Below are positions 8,260 to 17,142 of a DNA stretch of 64,000 nucleotides, piece after piece. The DNA is from Kutzneria viridogrisea (GTDB taxonomy: Bacteria; Actinomycetota; Actinomycetes; Mycobacteriales; Pseudonocardiaceae), in the NCBI GenBank assembly GCA_014138725.1, contig JACJID010000004.1, forward strand, positions 558,001 to 622,000, given 5' to 3'. The notes under the pieces were generated by a model. It searched no databases and was not told the DNA's origin. It saw only the letters and a list, made by a program, of their open reading frames with translations. Position 1 is the stretch's first letter; each line of letters starts with the position of its first letter. The position numbers and the translations under genes were made by a program.

Positions 8260-10218
8260 GTGGCCACCACCACCGAGCCGAAACGACCGGCACCGCACCG
8301 CCTGGGGCAGTGGCTGTTGCAGGGCCAGCACCCGCAGGTGCACAAGCGCCAGGGCAGCACCGAGGAGCCGGCCGCCACCCAGCACACCGAGCCCTGGTGG
8401 AAGGTCATGTGCCTGACCGGTGTGGACTACTACTCCACGCTGGGCTACCAGCCGGGCATCGCGGCGCTGGCCGCGGGCGTGCTCTCCCCCGTGGCCACCC
8501 TCGTGCTCGTGCTGCTCACCCTGGCCGGGGCGCTGCCGATCTACCGCAGGGTGGCCCGGGAGAGCCCGAACGGGCAGGGCTCCATCGCGATGCTGGAGAA
8601 GCTGCTGCCGCAGTGGAAGGGCAAGCTGCTCGTCCTGGTGCTGCTGGGCTTCGTGGCCACCGACTTCGTGATCACCATGACCCTGTCGGCCGCGGACGCC
8701 TCGGCGCACGCGCTGGAGAACCCGTTCATGCCGGAGTTCCTGCGCGACCACCAGGTGCTGCTCACCCTGGTGCTGCTCGCGGCGCTGGGCGCGGTGTTCC
8801 TCAAGGGCTTCACCGAGGCGATCGGCATCGCGGTGACCCTGGTCGGGGTGTACCTGGCGCTCAACGTGGTCGTGGTCGTGACGGCGATCCTGCACGTGGT
8901 CGGCAACCCCGAGGTCGTGCTCACCTGGCAGAACCTGTTGACCAGCCAGTACGGCAATCCCTGGCTGATGATCGGCGTTGCCCTGCTGGTGTTCCCCAAG
9001 CTGGCGCTTGGCCTGTCCGGGTTCGAGACCGGGGTGGCCGTCATGCCGCAGGTGCGCGGGGCGGCCGGGGACACCGCCACCAGGCCGGAGGGCCGCATCC
9101 GCAACACCCGCAGGCTGCTCACCACCGCGGCGCTGATCATGAGCGTGTTCCTGATCTGCTCCAGCTTCGTGACCACCGTGCTGATCCCGCAGAAGGAGTT
9201 CCAGTCGGGCGGTTCGGCCAGCGGGCGCGCACTGGCCTACCTCGCGCACTCCTACCTCGGCGACGCCTTCGGCACCGTGTACGACCTGAGCACGATCGGC
9301 ATCCTGTGGTTCGCGGGCGCCTCGGCCATGGCCGGGCTGCTCAACATCGTGCCGCGCTACCTGCCCGGCTACGGCATGGCCCCGGACTGGGTGCGCTCCA
9401 GCCGCCCGCTGGTGCTGGTCTTCATGGTGATCGCCTTCGCCATCACGATCATCTTCGAGGCCAACGTGGACGCGCAGGGCGGGGCGTACGCCACGGGTGT
9501 GCTGGTGCTGATCTCCTCGGCGGCCCTGGCGGTGACCCTGTCGGCGGTGCGCAGGCGGCAACGGCCCGCCACCATCGCCTTCGCCGTGATCACCGCGGTG
9601 TTCGCCTACACCACGGTGATGAACATCGTGGAGCGCCCGGACGGCGTGAAGATCGCCTCCTTCTTCATCCTGGCGATCATCGTGACCTCCTTCGTCTCCC
9701 GGGCGACCCGCTCGCTGGAACTGCGCTTCAGCGAGGTGCAGTTCGACGAGACGGCGCGGCGGCTGATCGCCGAGCACGCGGCCGAGGGCGAGATCCGGAT
9801 CATCGCCAACGAGCCGGACGCCCGCGACGAGGCCGAGTACGTGGACAAGGAGCGCGAGCAGCGGGAGGACAACCACATCCCGGCCGGGGACCCGGTGTTG
9901 TTCCTGGAGATCACCATCGGCGACTCCTCGGACTTCACCGACGAACTGGACGTGTGCGGCGAGGAGCGGTTCGGCTACAAGATCCTGAAGGTGAACAGCC
10001 CCACGGTGCCCAACGCCATCGCCGCGATCCTGATGCGGATCCGCGAGGACACCGGCAAGGTGCCGCACGTGTACTTCGCCTGGGCGGAGGGCAATCCCTT
10101 CCAGTTCCTCTTCAAGTACATGTTCTCCGGCTCAGGTGACGTGCCGCCGGTGACCCGCGAGGTGCTGCGGCGCGCGGAACCCGACCCCGAGCGCAGGCCG
10201 ATGGTGCACGTCGGCTGA
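8260..10218 (+). CDS. APC-superfamily amino acid permease
   Basis: The preferred start is GTG 8260, with GGGGA 9 bases upstream, giving 652 residues; in-frame codons back to 8140 overlap the divergent gene and are unlikely. The N-terminal 45 residues are polar, followed by about twelve hydrophobic segments (about residues 45-510). A cytoplasmic C-terminal domain of about 140 residues follows, with [39 protein letters not shown] matches the first discontinuous helix of APC transporters with long C-terminal extensions. It probably imports amino acids or related cations. It may be controlled by the divergent HTH gene. Confidence 0.8.
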   Translation: MATTTEPKRPAPHRLGQWLLQGQHPQVHKRQGSTEEPAATQHTEPWWKVMCLTGVDYYSTLGYQPGIAALAAGVLSPVATLVLVLLTLAGALPIYRRVARESPNGQGSIAMLEKLLPQWKGKLLVLVLLGFVATDFVITMTLSAADASAHALENPFMPEFLRDHQVLLTLVLLAALGAVFLKGFTEAIGIAVTLVGVYLALNVVVVVTAILHVVGNPEVVLTWQNLLTSQYGNPWLMIGVALLVFPKLALGLSGFETGVAVMPQVRGAAGDTATRPEGRIRNTRRLLTTAALIMSVFLICSSFVTTVLIPQKEFQSGGSASGRALAYLAHSYLGDAFGTVYDLSTIGILWFAGASAMAGLLNIVPRYLPGYGMAPDWVRSSRPLVLVFMVIAFAITIIFEANVDAQGGAYATGVLVLISSAALAVTLSAVRRRQRPATIAFAVITAVFAYTTVMNIVERPDGVKIASFFILAIIVTSFVSRATRSLELRFSEVQFDETARRLIAEHAAEGEIRIIANEPDARDEAEYVDKEREQREDNHIPAGDPVLFLEITIGDSSDFTDELDVCGEERFGYKILKVNSPTVPNAIAAILMRIREDTGKVPHVYFAWAEGNPFQFLFKYMFSGSGDVPPVTREVLRRAEPDPERRPMVHVG

Positions 10219-10235
10219 CCACAGTGGACGGTGAA

Positions 10236-10275
10236 CGCCGCGAGGTCCCGGCCCTGCTACCGGGGCCTCGCGGCG
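10236..10275. terminator. Hairpin between convergent permease and copC genes
   Basis: Bases 10236-10251 pair with 10260-10275 (16 bp, one T.G wobble, 8-base loop). It lies between the ends of two convergent genes and is probably a shared terminator. Confidence 0.6.
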
Positions 10276-10303
10276 CGTCTCCCTCTGCCGCGGTTCGGGA
10301 CCT

Positions 10304-10861
10304 TCACGAACCGGGGCGTGCGAGTCGATGCGCCAGGATCGCGCCGCCCGCGATCACGGCCGCGACACCGGCGAGCCAGACCCACGGCGGCACACTGGCC
10401 TCGTCGGCGGAGGAGGCCCGAGCGACCGGCGCCGCGTGCTCCAGCGCCGCCACGGGGGTGCCCCGACCTGCCGTGGTCAACTGGAACCCGATCCGGCCGG
10501 ACACCGGGTGCCCGTCGGCGGAGATGATGCGGTAGTCGACGGTGTAGCGCCCGGCAGGCCCCAGGGGCGACAACGGTGCCGAGACCACCCCTCCGCTGAC
10601 CGTCGGCGGACCACCCTCCCAGTGCGAGCCGCAGTCGGGGCCGGTCACGACTAGCGTGGTCAGCCCGTGTTCGACCGGCAGGTCAAAACTGAGCTGTACT
10701 CGGTTCGGTCCGGCACTGATCGAGGCCCCGTCAGGCGGGTCGGAGGAAACGAGCACGTTGTGCGCGCTCGCGGGCGCGACACCGAGCACGAGGTTCAGGC
10801 CGATGAGTGCCGCGACGAGGCCGGTGCACGTGGTGACGCGGAATTCCCAGCGAAGTGACAT
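10304..10861 (-). CDS. CopC-domain copper-binding protein
   Basis: The ATG at 10861 gives a 185-residue precursor. A signal peptide ends at PASA (about residue 30), and the mature protein begins with His (AHNVLVSSDPPDGA), the typical N-terminal CopC copper ligand. SADGHPVSG carries a second conserved His. A C-terminal hydrophobic segment (PPWVWLAGVAAVIAGGAILA, about 155-175) anchors it to the membrane. CopC domains bind Cu(II) outside the membrane and pass it to CopD. The longer frame to 11038 has no supporting start. It is divergent from the CopD/cupredoxin genes. Confidence 0.87.
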   Translation of the reverse strand: MSLRWEFRVTTCTGLVAALIGLNLVLGVAPASAHNVLVSSDPPDGASISAGPNRVQLSFDLPVEHGLTTLVVTGPDCGSHWEGGPPTVSGGVVSAPLSPLGPAGRYTVDYRIISADGHPVSGRIGFQLTTAGRGTPVAALEHAAPVARASSADEASVPPWVWLAGVAAVIAGGAILAHRLARPGS

Positions 10862-11267
10862 GACACCCTCAGATCCTGGTGGAAGCCGGAGTCGCTGCTC
10901 CCCGCAGGTTAGGACCGCGGGGATTGCGGCGGGTTTTCCGGAGATCACCTGATGCTTCCTCCTCGTTAACAGGCCCGCACAACGCAAATCCGGCACACCG
11001 CGACCAGAATGTTCACTCGAACGGTCCAGCAGGTGCACCCGACAACCGGCCCAACGCCTCAGAACAGGGGTTTCTGAACTGGCGACGTTGCCCTCACCAC
11101 CCCGAAACCCGCACGGTGAGATCAGGTTTACCGCGTCGGCACGGTTCGGTCATCCTCGGCAATCGGGTTTGTGGTCGACTCCGTCACAGATCGATCGGAA
11201 CGTGTTTTCCCCTCATATCGCGTATCCACAGACTCCTTTCTGTCGACGAAGTGGACGGAAGCGACAC
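10862..11267. other. 406-base divergent intergenic region of the copper cluster
   Basis: This region is less GC-rich than its neighbours and contains no credible gene. It separates copC (minus) from the surface protein/CopD/cupredoxin genes (plus) and must hold both promoters. One ECF-type candidate is listed separately. No CsoR or CopY gene lies in the window. Confidence 0.6.
11197..11226 (+). promoter_or_regulatory. Candidate ECF-sigma promoter before the copper-cluster plus genes
   Basis: GGAACG (11197-11202) and CGTATC (11221-11226), 18 bases apart, resemble the GGAAC / CGT elements of extracytoplasmic-function sigma factors. The predicted start would leave a leader of about 35 bases before ATG 11268. 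Confidence 0.3.
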
Positions 11268-11816
11268 ATGCCGGTACGACGTGAACAGGTGGTCGCCGCG
11301 AGCCTGGTCGGCTCAGTGGTGGTGGTCCTGGGTTTCGCATCCGGGCTCGGCGTGCACAACGCGGCCGATGGCGGTGGCACCAGCGCCCAGGCAGGTGGCC
11401 TGTCGACACCGTCATCAGCCAGCCCGCCGATGACCAGCGAGCCCGCACAGCCTGGCGGCACGCAGTCCTCTGACAGTCAGTACCCCGGTGACGCCCGTGG
11501 CCAGGCGAGCACCGGGCAACCGATCATGACCGAACTGCCGCTGCCACCGACCGGGCCCGTGGCCACCTGGCCCGCGCAGCCGCCGACCACAACACCGACG
11601 CCTTCGGTTACGCCGCAACCGGAAACCCCATGCCACCCCGGGCTGCTCGGCCCCTTGCTGGCCCCCGTGGTGCAGCCAGGGCTCCCCCTGGTCGGTGGAC
11701 TGGTGGCCGGGGTGACCACGGCGCTGCCGCTCAACGGCCTGCTGTCACCACTTGTCGGCGCCTGCCCGACCACGTCGACCACCGTCCCCACAACGACTCC
11801 GACTCCGGGGCCGTGA
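11268..11816 (+). CDS. Membrane-anchored Thr/Pro-rich surface protein, function unknown
   Basis: ATG 11268 with GGAAG upstream gives 182 residues. A single N-terminal hydrophobic helix (about residues 9-28) is followed by about 90 residues rich in Ser, Thr, Pro and Gln. A hydrophobic Gly/Leu-rich stretch (about 118-165) follows, bounded by two cysteines (PCHPG and VGACP). I do not recognise a family. The copC/copD/cupredoxin context suggests a cell-surface role in copper handling or anchoring, but no His/Met-rich copper motif is visible. Its stop overlaps the copD start (TGATG). Confidence 0.6.
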   Translation: MPVRREQVVAASLVGSVVVVLGFASGLGVHNAADGGGTSAQAGGLSTPSSASPPMTSEPAQPGGTQSSDSQYPGDARGQASTGQPIMTELPLPPTGPVATWPAQPPTTTPTPSVTPQPETPCHPGLLGPLLAPVVQPGLPLVGGLVAGVTTALPLNGLLSPLVGACPTTSTTVPTTTPTPGP

Positions 11817-12763
11817 TGGCCATGGGCGAACTCCTTGCACAGCAAGCGTTTGCGGTTCCAGAGGCCCGGGCCTGGTACGTGATCGCCCGCGTCCTCGACT
11901 ACACCGCGACCGCGTTGTTCCTGGGTGGCTCGGCGTTCGTGACACTGCTGTGGCCCGCCGGAGCCGGCGAGCGCCGAACACGGCGGCTGCTCACCGTCGG
12001 CTGGGTGTTCGGATTGCTGAGCACGGTGGCCGGAATCGGGTTGGAGGGCGTCTGGGCGACTCAGCGGCCGATCATCGACGCGGTGGACTGGCAACTCCTG
12101 CAACAGGTCCTGCACCTGGACTTCGGACGGGTGTGGGTGGCCAAGGCCCTGCTGTGGGTCCTCGCCGGAGTCGTCCTCGCCGATCTGCTGCACCGCGGTG
12201 AGGACGCGGCCCGATCGGTGGCCTGGCGCGTGGGGGCGCTGGCCATCGGCGTGGGCTTGCTGCGCACGACCGGGATGACAGGACACGCCTCCGATGCCGC
12301 CGAGGCCGGGATCACCCAGATCGCCGACCTGGTGCACCTGGCCGGGATGTGCCTGTGGGTGGGCGGTCTCGCGGTGCTGTTGATCGGTGTACTGCCGCGC
12401 CGCCGGGCCCAGGAACTCGCGGTCGTCGTGCCGCGCTACTCCACGCTGGCCCTGATCTCGGTGCTGGCGGTCCTCGCCGCCGGAGCAGTGCTGGCCTGGC
12501 AACTGGTCGGATCGGTGGACGCCGTGCTGCACAGCGGGTACGGCCAGATCCTGCTGACCAAGCTGGCGATCCTGCTCGTGCTCCTCGCTGCCGCCCAAGC
12601 CAGCAAGTCCTGGGTCAAGCGCCGACTGGACCTCGCCGTGGTGCTGCGCGGCGACGCGGCCACGGTCCGCCCGTTCGTCTACTCCGTGGCCGCCGAGACG
12701 GTCCTGGTCCTGATCGTCCTGCTCGCAGCGGCCTTCCTCGTCACGGCCAGTCCCGGCCGCTGA
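11816..12763 (+). CDS. CopD-family copper transport membrane protein
   Basis: ATG 11816 overlaps the previous stop, giving 315 residues; GTG 11813 is one codon earlier in the same frame. About eight hydrophobic segments are visible. Conserved CopD features include YVIARVLDYTATALFLGGSAF at the start and a DLVHLAGMCLWVGGLAVLL segment in the fifth helix. CopD proteins work with extracytoplasmic CopC in copper uptake or transfer across the cytoplasmic membrane. It sits in a run of four plus-strand genes with 27 bases to the next, which fits one transcript. Confidence 0.85.
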   Translation: MAMGELLAQQAFAVPEARAWYVIARVLDYTATALFLGGSAFVTLLWPAGAGERRTRRLLTVGWVFGLLSTVAGIGLEGVWATQRPIIDAVDWQLLQQVLHLDFGRVWVAKALLWVLAGVVLADLLHRGEDAARSVAWRVGALAIGVGLLRTTGMTGHASDAAEAGITQIADLVHLAGMCLWVGGLAVLLIGVLPRRRAQELAVVVPRYSTLALISVLAVLAAGAVLAWQLVGSVDAVLHSGYGQILLTKLAILLVLLAAAQASKSWVKRRLDLAVVLRGDAATVRPFVYSVAAETVLVLIVLLAAAFLVTASPGR

Positions 12764-12790
12764 ACTCCCGACCCAGAAAGGAACTCCACC

Positions 12791-13759
12791 ATGCACAGCC
12801 CTGCACCCGCCGATGCCGAGAAGATCGCACCACCGACACGGCGCGGCCGTGGCGGCGTGCTGCTGCCCGCGATCGCACTGCTGGCCGTGGCCGGCTCGAT
12901 CCTCGCGCTGACCACGATGCGCGGCAACGACCAGCAGACCACGGCACTGTCCGGTGTGGACTTGGCAGCACAGAGTGCGGCGCTGCCTGAGTCCGTGCTG
13001 AGCCAGCAGAAGGTGGCGGCGGTCCAGTACTCGCCGGAGCTGGAGGCGAAGTCCGCGGCCTCCGCCCCGATCGCGGTGGACATCAAGAACTACGCCTACG
13101 CCCCGACGGCGGTGACCGTGGCGGTGGGCGACACGGTCGTCTGGACCAACCGGGACACCGCCCCGCACACCGTGACCGTCAGCAGCGGTCCGGAGATGGT
13201 CAACTCACCCACCCTGCAACAGGGTCAGAGCTTCACCTTCACCTTCACCAAGCCGGGCAGCTACTCCTACTACTGCGCGGTGCACCCGGACATGAAGGCC
13301 ACCCTCACCGTCACCGGCTCCGCCCCGCCGCCGACCACCACGACCGCTCCGCCGACGACGACCACGGGCACCACCACGACCTCGATGCCGATGCCTCCCC
13401 CGTCCTCCGGTGGCTGCGCGGTGAAGGCGGCGCTGGCGCCGTTCATCGCCCACCTCAAGGCGGCCCACCTGGAGGAGGGGGTGGGTCAGCAGGTCACCGA
13501 CCTGCTCGACCTCGACCAGTACGTCAAGACGCACACCGTGCTGATCGAGAACATGCTCACCCCCGTCCTCAACGGCGATGCCGACCAGGCGGTCAAGGAC
13601 GTGCTGACGCCGTTGCTGGCCCACCTCAAGGCAGCGCACCTGGAGGAGGGCCTTGGCCAGCAGGTCACCGACCTGCTCAACGTGGACCAGTACGTCAAGA
13701 CCCACACCGTGTTGATCGAGAACATGCTCACCCCGGTGTTCAACCAGCTGACCTGCTGA
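12791..13759 (+). CDS. Membrane-anchored cupredoxin with a C-terminal tandem repeat domain
   Basis: The 322-residue protein has one N-terminal membrane helix (about residues 22-41) and a blue-copper domain (about 95-175). The type-1 ligands are clear: His in APHTV, then CAVHPDM (Cys-x2-His-x2-Met). A Thr/Pro linker (about 178-205) leads to two near-identical repeats of about 51-57 residues (215-271 and 272-322), each with HLKAAHLEEG, QQVTDLL, DQYVKTHTVLIENMLTP. A lone Cys precedes the repeats and another ends the protein. The cupredoxin should carry electrons or copper outside the cell; the repeat domain is unassigned. It has a GGAA-type RBS and follows copD closely. Confidence 0.85.
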   Translation: MHSPAPADAEKIAPPTRRGRGGVLLPAIALLAVAGSILALTTMRGNDQQTTALSGVDLAAQSAALPESVLSQQKVAAVQYSPELEAKSAASAPIAVDIKNYAYAPTAVTVAVGDTVVWTNRDTAPHTVTVSSGPEMVNSPTLQQGQSFTFTFTKPGSYSYYCAVHPDMKATLTVTGSAPPPTTTTAPPTTTTGTTTTSMPMPPPSSGGCAVKAALAPFIAHLKAAHLEEGVGQQVTDLLDLDQYVKTHTVLIENMLTPVLNGDADQAVKDVLTPLLAHLKAAHLEEGLGQQVTDLLNVDQYVKTHTVLIENMLTPVFNQLTC

Positions 13760-13850
13760 TCGGCCCACCACGCCCCGCTGGCACGGCAGCACCACCGTGC
13801 CAGCGGGCGGGTCGCATCGTCCGCCGGATCACCGCCGAGGAGACCGACCG

Positions 13851-14468
13851 ATGACCCGTCGTACCGCCGGGCGAGCGCCCGCCCTGCTGCTCTTGCTGGC
13901 CCCCTGGTTCCTCGTGGGGCCAGCACACCCTGCTTTCGCCGCCGCACAACAGGTCTCGATGGCCCAGTACGCCTTCGGGCCCGCGGCACTGACGGTGCAC
14001 GCCGGGGACACCATCACCTGGACCAACCAGGACAAGGCGCCCCACGACGTGACCACCACCAGCGCGCCCGTCGCCCTCCACTCGCCCATGCTCTCCACCG
14101 GGCAGTCGTTCAGCTACACCTTTCGCCAGCCGGGCACGTACGCCTACTACTGCTCGATCCACCCGGACATGCGCGCACAGATCACCGTCCTGGCCGCACC
14201 GACCACCGCACCGCCTGTGGCCTCCAGGGCGCACCAGCCCGCCAGCACCGCAGCGCCCAGGTCTTCCTCCGCACCACCGATGACCAGCACCGACAGCACA
14301 CCGTCCGCGCAGCCGGAACCGCAGCACGCCGCCGGCGATCAGCCGCAGGCCGTCGCCGCCTCGACCCACGCCACCCTGGACCCGATGCTGCTCGTCGCGG
14401 GCCTGGTCGCCGGGGTGGCCACCCTGTGCCTGCTGCTGATCAGCTCACGAGCACAGGGCCAGGCGTGA
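13851..14468 (+). CDS. Secreted cupredoxin with C-terminal membrane anchor
   Basis: ATG 13851 follows a CGAGGAGACC site. The 205-residue precursor has a signal peptide ending at AFA (about residue 29). A plastocyanin/amicyanin-like domain follows, with His in APHDV and the CSIHPDM ligand cluster. A Ser/Thr/Pro/Ala-rich stalk (about 120-175) leads to a C-terminal helix (MLLVAGLVAGVATLCLLLIS). It is a paralogue of the preceding cupredoxin without the repeat domain and is anchored at the opposite end. It probably belongs to the same copper/electron-transfer system. Confidence 0.86.
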   Translation: MTRRTAGRAPALLLLLAPWFLVGPAHPAFAAAQQVSMAQYAFGPAALTVHAGDTITWTNQDKAPHDVTTTSAPVALHSPMLSTGQSFSYTFRQPGTYAYYCSIHPDMRAQITVLAAPTTAPPVASRAHQPASTAAPRSSSAPPMTSTDSTPSAQPEPQHAAGDQPQAVAASTHATLDPMLLVAGLVAGVATLCLLLISSRAQGQA

Positions 14469-14633
14469 CAGAGAGACATGACAACGATGTCATCCGTGGC
14501 GGCGCAACCATCCTGCCGGGCACGCCGTCTCAGGAACAACAGCCATGCGGAGGGTTTCGCCGGATATCCTGGCGACCGAGCGTCGACGAGGACGTCGGCC
14601 CCACCCCGGACCAGCACGAGGACGAACCAGCCG

Positions 14634-15674
14634 ATGACCACCGTCGCCCCGCGCCGCACGCGCGCCGCGCTCCTGCTCGCCCTCGCCGCGGTCGCGGTGC
14701 TGGGGGCGTGCGCGCAGCCCGGGCAGGTGGCGACGGCGATCGGTGCGCCGCCCACGCCGACCCCACAGGCGGGCGGCCTGCCCGCCACGCAGGGCGGCCC
14801 CTGCCCGACCTCCGAGGTGCCGACCGGGTTGAGCAGCCAGAGCGTGCTCTCCGGCGGGCAGCGCAGGCCGGTGCTGGTGTACCTGCCGCGCGGCCGCCGC
14901 GCGGGCAAGCCGATCCCGCTGGTGCTCGACCTGCACGGCAGCGGCAGCACCCCCAAGCAGCAGTTGGAGTCCACCGGCATCACCAGGACCGCCGACCGCA
15001 ACGGATTCGCCGTGGTCGCGCCACAGGGCGGGGTGCCGTTCACGCTCGGGCGCACCCACGGCTTCGCCTGGAACGTGCCGGGGGTGCCGCTGGTGGACGG
15101 CAAGCCGGTGCCGCGGGGCGCGCCCGACGACGTGCAGTACCTGCGCGAAACCGTGGAGACAGTGACGAAGCTGGTGTGCGGGGACAGCCAGCGGGTCTAC
15201 GTCACCGGCTTCTCCGGTGGCGCGCGCATGACCTCACAGCTGGGCTGTGAGCTGTCCACCCGCGTGGCGGCGATCGCCCCCGTGTCCGGGCTGCGGCTGC
15301 CCACCGGCTGCCGCCCCACCCGGCCGGTGCCGGTGGTGGCCTTCCACGGCACCGCTGACACGGTCAACCAGTACAACGGGGGCAAGTCCCCGACCTGGGA
15401 CTACAGCGTGCCGGTCGCCGCGCAGCGCTGGGCCGGGGCCGACGGCTGCGCGCCGACCCCGGGCGCCCAGCAGGTGGAACCGCTGGTCACCGCGACCACG
15501 TACCAGGGCTGCGGTGGCGGGGCACAGGTGCGGCTCTACACGATCAGCGGGGGCAAGCACGCCTGGCCGGGCACCCCGGGCTCGATGGCCAAGGGCCTGA
15601 CCCCGCCCAGGATCGACCCCAACGAGCTGATGTGGACCTTCTTCGCCGCGCACCCGCTGGGCTCAACCGCCTGA
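14634..15674 (+). CDS. Secreted PHB-depolymerase-like esterase (lipoprotein)
   Basis: ATG 14634 gives 346 residues with a lipoprotein signal (VLGAC, Cys at about residue 25). The alpha/beta-hydrolase core shows LVLDLHGSG (oxyanion hole), VTGFSGGARM (nucleophile serine), AFHGTADTVN (acid) and GGKHAWPG (His), as in the LpqC/poly(3-hydroxybutyrate) depolymerase and feruloyl-esterase family. Paired cysteines suggest disulfides, as expected outside the cell. The frame runs open to 14478, but that part lacks a signal and an RBS. The natural substrate is uncertain; an ester-linked polymer or cell-wall ester is likely. Confidence 0.83.
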   Translation: MTTVAPRRTRAALLLALAAVAVLGACAQPGQVATAIGAPPTPTPQAGGLPATQGGPCPTSEVPTGLSSQSVLSGGQRRPVLVYLPRGRRAGKPIPLVLDLHGSGSTPKQQLESTGITRTADRNGFAVVAPQGGVPFTLGRTHGFAWNVPGVPLVDGKPVPRGAPDDVQYLRETVETVTKLVCGDSQRVYVTGFSGGARMTSQLGCELSTRVAAIAPVSGLRLPTGCRPTRPVPVVAFHGTADTVNQYNGGKSPTWDYSVPVAAQRWAGADGCAPTPGAQQVEPLVTATTYQGCGGGAQVRLYTISGGKHAWPGTPGSMAKGLTPPRIDPNELMWTFFAAHPLGSTA

Positions 15675-15691
15675 GCGGGGCCCGGGCAGTG

Positions 15692-15742
15692 CCATGAAAG
15701 TGCCGTTCACTGCGCTGAGCGCAGTGAACGGCACTTTCATGG
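15692..15742. terminator. Long perfect hairpin, copy 1 of the ATGAAAGTGCC family
   Basis: Bases 15692-15715 pair perfectly with 15719-15742 (24 bp), leaving a TGA triloop. It lies between convergent genes. The outer arm (ATGAAAGTGCCGTTC) recurs at 38805 and, with changes, at 61982. It is likely a bidirectional terminator or a mobile repeat element. Confidence 0.75.
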
Positions 15743-15757
15743 CGGTAGGGCGCGGCC

Positions 15758-16444
15758 TCAGCCGCGCAGCTCCACGCAGCAGCCCCCGGCCCCCGGCACC
15801 AGCTCGGCGCGGACCGTACCGGCCGCCAGCCCCGCCAGCACCCCGCTCAGCAGCGCCTGGTTGAGCCCGCACACCAGCTCGGGTGCCCTGGCCACCACCG
15901 GGTGGAACGGGCAGCTGCGCAGCCGCACACAGGTGGGCGCGCTGCGCTCGGGCTCGAATCCGCAGCCCGCCAGCACCGACTCAGCCAGGGTCAGCGCGCG
16001 CTCGGTACCCAGCCTGCCCGGCCTGCTGCGCTCGCGCTCGGCGGCGCCCAGGGCATGTCCGCGCTCCGCGGCCACCCGCAGTCCGGCCTCGCGCGCGGTC
16101 TCCCCCGGTCGCTCGGCAAGCGCGGCGTCGACCAGCAACTCGGCGAGCAGGTCGTGGCGGCGCTGCGGGATGGACACGCACACGTCCTGAGCTGCGGGCT
16201 CGTAGACTGTGGGGCGCCGCCCGACGCGTCGCGCCCCGGCAGTGTCGGCGGGCCGCGCGCTCAGCAGGCCCGCGTCGACCAGCTTGTCCAGGTGGAAGGC
16301 GGCCAGCTTGCGCGAGATGCCCACCGAGCTCGCGGCCTCGTCCCTGGTCACGGGCCTGCCCGCGCGCCGGATGTACTCGTACATGCCGTGCCGCAGGTCG
16401 TCGTCCAGCGCGGCCACCGCCGCGATGCCAGGACGTACCGTCAT
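15758..16444 (-). CDS. SufR-like / COG2345 winged-helix regulator with C-terminal cysteines
   Basis: The 228-residue protein has an ArsR/DeoR-like winged helix at residues 10-70 (RPVTRDEAASSVGISRKLAAFHLDKLVDAGLL, shown here as helices two and three). The C-terminal half carries spaced cysteines: AGCGFEP, TCVRLRSCPFHPV, LVCGLNQALL and the terminal GGCCVEL. The CPFHPV...CGLN spacing resembles SufR, where cysteines hold an Fe-S cluster and the protein represses suf genes. An Fe-S or redox sensor role is therefore plausible but unproven. No suf genes are nearby; the divergent neighbour is folE. The gene ends beside the long hairpin. Confidence 0.7.
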   Translation of the reverse strand: MTVRPGIAAVAALDDDLRHGMYEYIRRAGRPVTRDEAASSVGISRKLAAFHLDKLVDAGLLSARPADTAGARRVGRRPTVYEPAAQDVCVSIPQRRHDLLAELLVDAALAERPGETAREAGLRVAAERGHALGAAERERSRPGRLGTERALTLAESVLAGCGFEPERSAPTCVRLRSCPFHPVVARAPELVCGLNQALLSGVLAGLAAGTVRAELVPGAGGCCVELRG

Positions 16445-16556
16445 GGGTCCATGATATCGCTCACAGCAATGGGTGATAATTGGGTACCCGCTGGCTGTTG
16501 ACGGTGAGATGTCAATAAGTCCAAGCTTTGTTGGAGAAAGTACGAGGAGGCTGGCC

Positions 16557-17141
16557 GTGAGTCTGCATGTGGCGCCCGAGGTGGGTCAGCCCGATCTGGC
16601 CGCCGCCGAGCTGGCCGCCGGGCAGTTCCTGCGCGCACTGGGCATCAGCACCGAGTCGGAGAGCCTGCGCGACACCCCGCGCCGCATGGCCAAGGCCTAC
16701 GCGGAGCTGTTCAGCCCGCGGCCCTTCGACCTGACGACCTTCCCCAACGACGAGGGCTACGACGAGCTGGTGCTGGCCCGCAGCATCCCGCTGCGCTCGG
16801 TGTGCGAGCACCACCTGCTGCCCTTCGTGGGCGTGGCGCACGTGGGCTACCTGCCGGGCAGCCGCATCCTGGGCCTGTCCAAGCTGGCCAGAGTGGTCGA
16901 GCACTTCGCGTGCCGACCCCAGGTCCAGGAGCGGCTGACCAAGCAGGTCGCCGACTGGCTGCACGCGCAGTTGCAGCCCAAGGGCGTGGGCGTGGTGATC
17001 GCGGCCGAGCACACCTGCATGACCCTGCGCGGGGTGCAGGCGGTTGGCTCCTCCACCGTCACCTCCACCCTGCTGGGCACGCTGCGCTCGGACGCCCGGT
17101 CCCGCCAGGAGTTCTTCGCCCTGACGGGCATCAACCCCTGA
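16557..17141 (+). CDS. folE: GTP cyclohydrolase I
   Basis: GTG 16557 lies 6 bases after AGGAGG (16545-16550) and gives 194 residues, the usual length. The enzyme converts GTP to 7,8-dihydroneopterin triphosphate, the first step toward folate and other pterins, as a cytoplasmic toroid. Zinc ligands are visible in SVCEHHLLPFVG and HTCMTLRG. GYLPGSRILGLSKLARVVE and QERLTKQVADWL are signature segments. The frame open back to 16473 has no RBS. It is divergent from the SufR-like regulator and ends one base from the convergent E2 gene. Confidence 0.93.
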   Translation: MSLHVAPEVGQPDLAAAELAAGQFLRALGISTESESLRDTPRRMAKAYAELFSPRPFDLTTFPNDEGYDELVLARSIPLRSVCEHHLLPFVGVAHVGYLPGSRILGLSKLARVVEHFACRPQVQERLTKQVADWLHAQLQPKGVGVVIAAEHTCMTLRGVQAVGSSTVTSTLLGTLRSDARSRQEFFALTGINP

Positions 17142-17142
17142 G

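Noticed and set aside
8161-10068. 635-residue minus frame opposite the permease gene
   Set aside because: His/Gly/Arg/Gln-rich translation typical of antisense of a GC-rich gene; the plus frame has clear membrane helices and motifs.
11477-13168. 563-residue minus frame opposite the copD and cupredoxin genes
   Set aside because: Low-information His/Gln/Gly-rich shadow; plus frames have clear family motifs.
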